Assembly (NCBI GenBank): GCA_900642245.1
Contig: CAAAJI010000081.1
Coordinates: forward strand, 165,139-188,524
Direction: 5' to 3'
Source of the DNA: Fragilaria radians
Lineage: Eukaryota; Bacillariophyta; Fragilariophyceae; Fragilariales; Fragilariaceae
Length of the DNA: 23,386 bases
The position numbers were made by a program, and so were the translations under genes. Within the stretch, counting starts at the first letter, position 1. Each line of letters begins with the position of its first letter. Below the pieces are notes generated by a model. That model made no database searches, was not told the origin of the DNA, and was given only the letters and a program-made list of their open reading frames with translations. Of this stretch, positions 20,451-23,386 are shown piece by piece.

Positions 20451-20614
20451 AAACATCCAAATTTAACAATTTTTCAAATTCATGGTTTCACTCAATCTCT
20501 CAGAAAACATGAAAAAAGAATTGTATTAACATTTCCATTTCACAGAAAACTTGATCTTGATTTTGGCTGCCCCTTTTGGGTTGTGAGTATGTATTTGAAG
20601 AATTGACATGTGCG

Positions 20615-21670
20615 TTAACCCTTATATACATGAGGATTAGAAAGCCAAACCTGATCATGAACGCCCTCTGTGGTAGTCCCATCACGAACCCATGTAAAGT
20701 AGGAATGAGTATAAACCAGTTACCATAGCCGTATTCAAATCGATCTCGTTTGGCCACCCATTCTTCGGGTATTGGATGTAAGTAGTCTCTCGCGTGTTGT
20801 CCTCTATTTCCTCCGACTCCGAGTGAAATACACAGTGGCTATGTTGAAAGAAGTATCTAAATCTAAACAAAGATATAGACCTCAAGTTGTTATTGTTGGA
20901 ACTAACTAGATTATTAAAAATATGAGTTGATCGATCAAATTTCCCGCCGTAGTATATCGTGATCGTTTGATGTATTTCGTGGAAGGTCTTGGTGACGATT
21001 CAAATCTTGGATACCTAACGGCCTCATGATGAAAGGATGACGTAGCGGTATATCTCAATTTTATCGGGTTATGGGCAATCGTCTCACATTTTCGTGGCAC
21101 ATAATTGGTACGATAGTCCAGCACTTCTCGATGCAAAACTTTATATGACACAATGGATTGTATAGACAGTATACATCCAACAGGCTAACGGATCCAAGGT
21201 TTCGAATGCTACAGGATGAGACCTAGAATAGGCATGATCATGACCTGACACTATGAGATTGACTCCATAAAGCAAAAACAAAGGTTCCATGTGCTTTTTC
21301 ATTAATACTGTTTGCTCTTCACCATTGTGTCCTAAGAAAGTCGTGTACAACGGGCAATGAAATCCCACTAATATCCAAGGTGTAACGTGATGGTCAACAG
21401 ATTCCAGAGCACCTTCCAACCACTGATACTGAGCAGATGGTGGATGAGTATCGCTGTACGAGTTCAGAACAATAATGTGTACCAAACCATGCTGAAATTG
21501 ATAAAATGAATTACCGTAGTTGTAAGTTTCAAGGAATTGTGAAGGACAAGAACAGGAATGATTCCAAAGTGTTTCGCGATAGGTAGGATCAATTGCTCCA
21601 ATTTCTGCAGCGGTTAGGACTCTGAAAGTTGTGCTCATATGGCAAGAAGGGCCGGAGAAATCAAACAAAA
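20615..21670 (-). pseudogene. Purple acid phosphatase-like metallophosphoesterase, 5'-truncated and frameshifted relic
   Basis: Known family: purple acid phosphatases hydrolyse phosphate esters using a dinuclear metal site. Seen, reading leftwards: an open stretch from about 21670 to 21175 includes AAEIGAID, YNYGNSFYQFQHGLVHIIVLNSY, the metal-ligand motif LVGFHCPLY (near 21345-21370) and GHDHAYSRSHP (about 21213-21245). Next come roughly 345 bp of unrelated sequence. A second stretch (about 20722-20830) has LGVGGNRGQHARDY and EEWVAKRDRFEYGYG in a frame that does not join TVYF just upstream. A third stretch, in yet another frame, reads TWVRDGTTTEGVHDQ to a TAA at 20615-20617. The N-terminal half with the GDxxY and GNHE metal ligands is absent. 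At least two frame shifts plus the 5' loss make it non-functional. An intron could explain the 345 bp but not both shifts. Copy A lacks this entire segment. Confidence 0.75.
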
Positions 21671-22025
21671 ATACGAATTGGAATTGCCACCCAATGACAC
21701 AAATTGAATTCATAATTATGTCTATCAAAACTTGCGTAGGCCATACGAATATGAGACACAACCCAATGTGCCACATATTTTTTTAACTGATGTTATACAT
21801 CCAGTTTTCCGTTAAATTTATCCTTCATTGCCATTTTTCAGTTGATGCAGGCAAGGATTTGCTATGAAAGAACATTGGATATTAAATCTTTGCCATGCTT
21901 GAGAACTAAAGATGTATATTAGGATATCTTTGGCATATCTTAAAGGTTGAAAAGATGTCTTGGAAAGGTATTTTAAGAGATCAGAAGATCGCCAAGAAAA
22001 GATTAGTTTGCAATAGAAAAGTAAT
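21671..22025. other. Intergenic AT-rich sequence, no gene seen
   Basis: Lies between the 5' break of the phosphatase relic and the start of the beta upstream block. Hydrophobic codons continue upstream of the relic to 21776 but show no family motif. Contains tandem-like purine-rich stretches around 21890-22020 with repeated AAAGATGT and AGATATCTT-like words; nothing else seen. Confidence 0.4.
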
Positions 22026-22530
22026 TTATTAGTATCACAATTTACACAAAGTGATATTTATAACATAATTTTATTTTTGTACTTATTTATCTTTTCACTA
22101 TATACATAAAGTTGTATATGTGTTGTAATGTTATTGGATGCATTCCATACTACATTAGGAATAGTATCGCTTCAGGCACCAGAATAAAACTTGAGCGTCG
22201 AAAGCCCAGACAAAAACAATCAAAACGTAGATAGTAAAATAATAAGCGTGGCCAGCATCGATGCTTGTCTGAGATCCAAAAGGAGAAGATAATAATTGAT
22301 ATAACGTTCAAACGGTTTTGTCAAATAAATTTTGAGGTTAATCCGAACATAAAAATACACACCAACAGCCGTCGACAAAAAAAGGATATGTGTTCAGTAT
22401 CGATTTTTATCTTGCATTTCAAAAATAACGGATCGACAGATTTCTTGTCGGAATTTCAGTACGAGATTGATTTTCTCAGACGTGTGATTTATTGTCCTAG
22501 TTATGACTCACTTCGACACCTAAACGTATC
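22026..22530 (+). promoter_or_regulatory. Upstream region of CRAL-TRIO beta
   Basis: The first 388 bp match the orphan segment 12337-12726 at high identity; the rest leads to the beta start codon. It includes the palindrome AGCATCGATGCT (22254-22265), the family blocks AATCCGAACAT and ACACCAACAGCCGTCGACA, CGTGTGATTT, and the start-proximal CTTCGACACCTAAACGTATC (22511-22530). Beta has about 50 bp more than alpha between the GTCGACA block and the ATG. Confidence 0.55.
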
Positions 22531-23386
22531 ATGAGAACATCAGGTCGATCAACTGATCTGGCCTTATCTATGGTTACAGTGCATTTTATTCTCGCTTTCA
22601 TCGTGGCATTTCTTGCAATTATTGGAGCCACAGCCTCAACATTCTGTGAACTTGCTCCTATCAGTTTGGTATCCACAATGCCCATTTGTCCGAGTAATGA
22701 AAGAAAGACAATCTTGGAATACGATGCAACTTCTTCTCATGTACCTCCGTATCAGTATGAACAAGAAATAATACCAGAAGTGAGAGTCTCACGTGTAAAA
22801 CGTAATATTCTGTCTACACTTTTCCATAGACTAAGCAAAAAATCCAAATCCGGCTCACCAACGATCAATCCTCAAAATGGCCATCAACACCCTAATATCA
22901 TTTCTTCTCAAAAGATAGAGCTTTCATTGAATGAAAAATTGCTTATTCAAGAGTTGTCACAGCGTGTGATCGAAACTTATCCTGATTTCTTCACACGGGC
23001 ATCCAAAGTACCGTGGGGTGGACCAGGTGGAACAAGTTGGTGGGATGGTGATGGTACTCTTCTATTGCATGCCTATCTTCAAATAATGAAATGGCCACCA
23101 AAGCTGGAGACTAATTTTCCGTTTCGACTTTGTTCGAAGGGCTGTGGGGCGGAAGAAGCATTGGCACATTCACTGAGGTGGCGAGAAACATACAAACCCT
23201 GGTGCATGTCACCCACTGCCTTGCATGAAAATAGAAATGGCTTTGTATATCTGAGAGGTCACGCCCCCTCCATCACAGGGGACGCGACAGGTAATTCATT
23301 GGTATGGCTTCGTCTATCCATCCAACGACCGGAAGATCCAATCCAATGGATACGTGCGATTGTAAATACTCTGGATCGAGCGGTGT
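22531..23386 (+). CDS. CRAL-TRIO (Sec14-like) protein, beta paralogue, 5' part (runs off window)
   Basis: Open from ATG 22531 to the last base (285 codons plus one base) with no indel relative to the alpha copies, which have 430 codons. It keeps the hydrophobic leader (ALSMVTVHFILAFIVAFLAI), the VSRVKRN dibasic site, the WWDGDGTLLLHAYLQ helix region and the first part of the CRAL-TRIO domain through WIRAIVNTLDRAV. Differences from alpha are several times more numerous than those between alpha A and alpha B, for example ERKTILEYDATSSH for ERQPILEYDSISTH and GGTSWW for GGKNWW. Beta is therefore an older tandem paralogue, not a third allele. The C-terminal ~145 codons are outside the window. Confidence 0.83.
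   Translation, partial: MRTSGRSTDLALSMVTVHFILAFIVAFLAIIGATASTFCELAPISLVSTMPICPSNERKTILEYDATSSHVPPYQYEQEIIPEVRVSRVKRNILSTLFHRLSKKSKSGSPTINPQNGHQHPNIISSQKIELSLNEKLLIQELSQRVIETYPDFFTRASKVPWGGPGGTSWWDGDGTLLLHAYLQIMKWPPKLETNFPFRLCSKGCGAEEALAHSLRWRETYKPWCMSPTALHENRNGFVYLRGHAPSITGDATGNSLVWLRLSIQRPEDPIQWIRAIVNTLDRAV

Noticed and set aside
20906..21151. 81-codon minus-strand frame between the two recognisable parts of the phosphatase relic.
   Set aside because: No similarity to the phosphatase family in this frame; best explained as inserted or intronic sequence inside the relic.
17985..22026. Possible transposon insertion explaining the longer spacer of copy B.
   Set aside because: No terminal repeats, target-site duplication or transposase/reverse transcriptase motif could be found at the edges or inside.

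Overview
The window reads as nuclear DNA of a eukaryotic microbe. Genes carry short GT-AG introns (71 bp and 171 bp are visible), intergenic DNA is AT-rich, and there are no operons. The protein families are eukaryotic: a TARBP1/Trm3 tRNA methyltransferase, Sec14-type CRAL-TRIO proteins and a purple acid phosphatase relic. A stramenopile alga such as a diatom would fit, but this is inference and no species is claimed.

Layout. (1) 1-1301, minus: 5' part of an ARM-like helical repeat gene that leaves the window. (2) 2404-7497, minus: complete two-exon TARBP1/Trm3 homologue. (3) 8048-8983, plus: uncharacterised 311-residue protein, divergent from TARBP1 across a ~550 bp shared promoter. (4) 10423-11715, plus: CRAL-TRIO protein with an N-terminal hydrophobic leader ('alpha'). 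(5) 12337-12726: upstream region of a second, older CRAL-TRIO paralogue ('beta'), cut off before its start codon by a 20-N assembly gap at 12727-12746. After the gap the same series appears again: TARBP1 N-terminus (12747-13493), uncharacterised gene (14034-14969), CRAL-TRIO alpha (16356-17648), a much longer spacer with a decayed purple acid phosphatase gene (about 20615-21670), then the beta upstream region (22026-22530) and the beta gene itself (22531 to the window end).

The two series (A = left of the gap, B = right) differ by only a few percent, in coding and much non-coding DNA alike. The flanks of the gap cannot be neighbours in a simple tandem array: the left side lacks the beta gene body and the right side lacks the last ~1,390 codons of TARBP1. 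Either B is the alternative haplotype of A, wrongly placed in series, or it is a real recent segmental duplication with several kilobases missing. Within one series, alpha and beta are genuine and older paralogues.

The genes do not form an obvious pathway. The head-to-head pair of a tRNA 2'-O-methyltransferase and an unknown basic protein could be co-expressed. The CRAL-TRIO proteins look like secretory-pathway or organelle-directed lipid-transfer proteins under a shared conserved upstream sequence. I do not see a convincing new multi-gene system. The best candidates for novelty are the uncharacterised protein with an internally repeated ~43-residue module and the leader-bearing Sec14 family.
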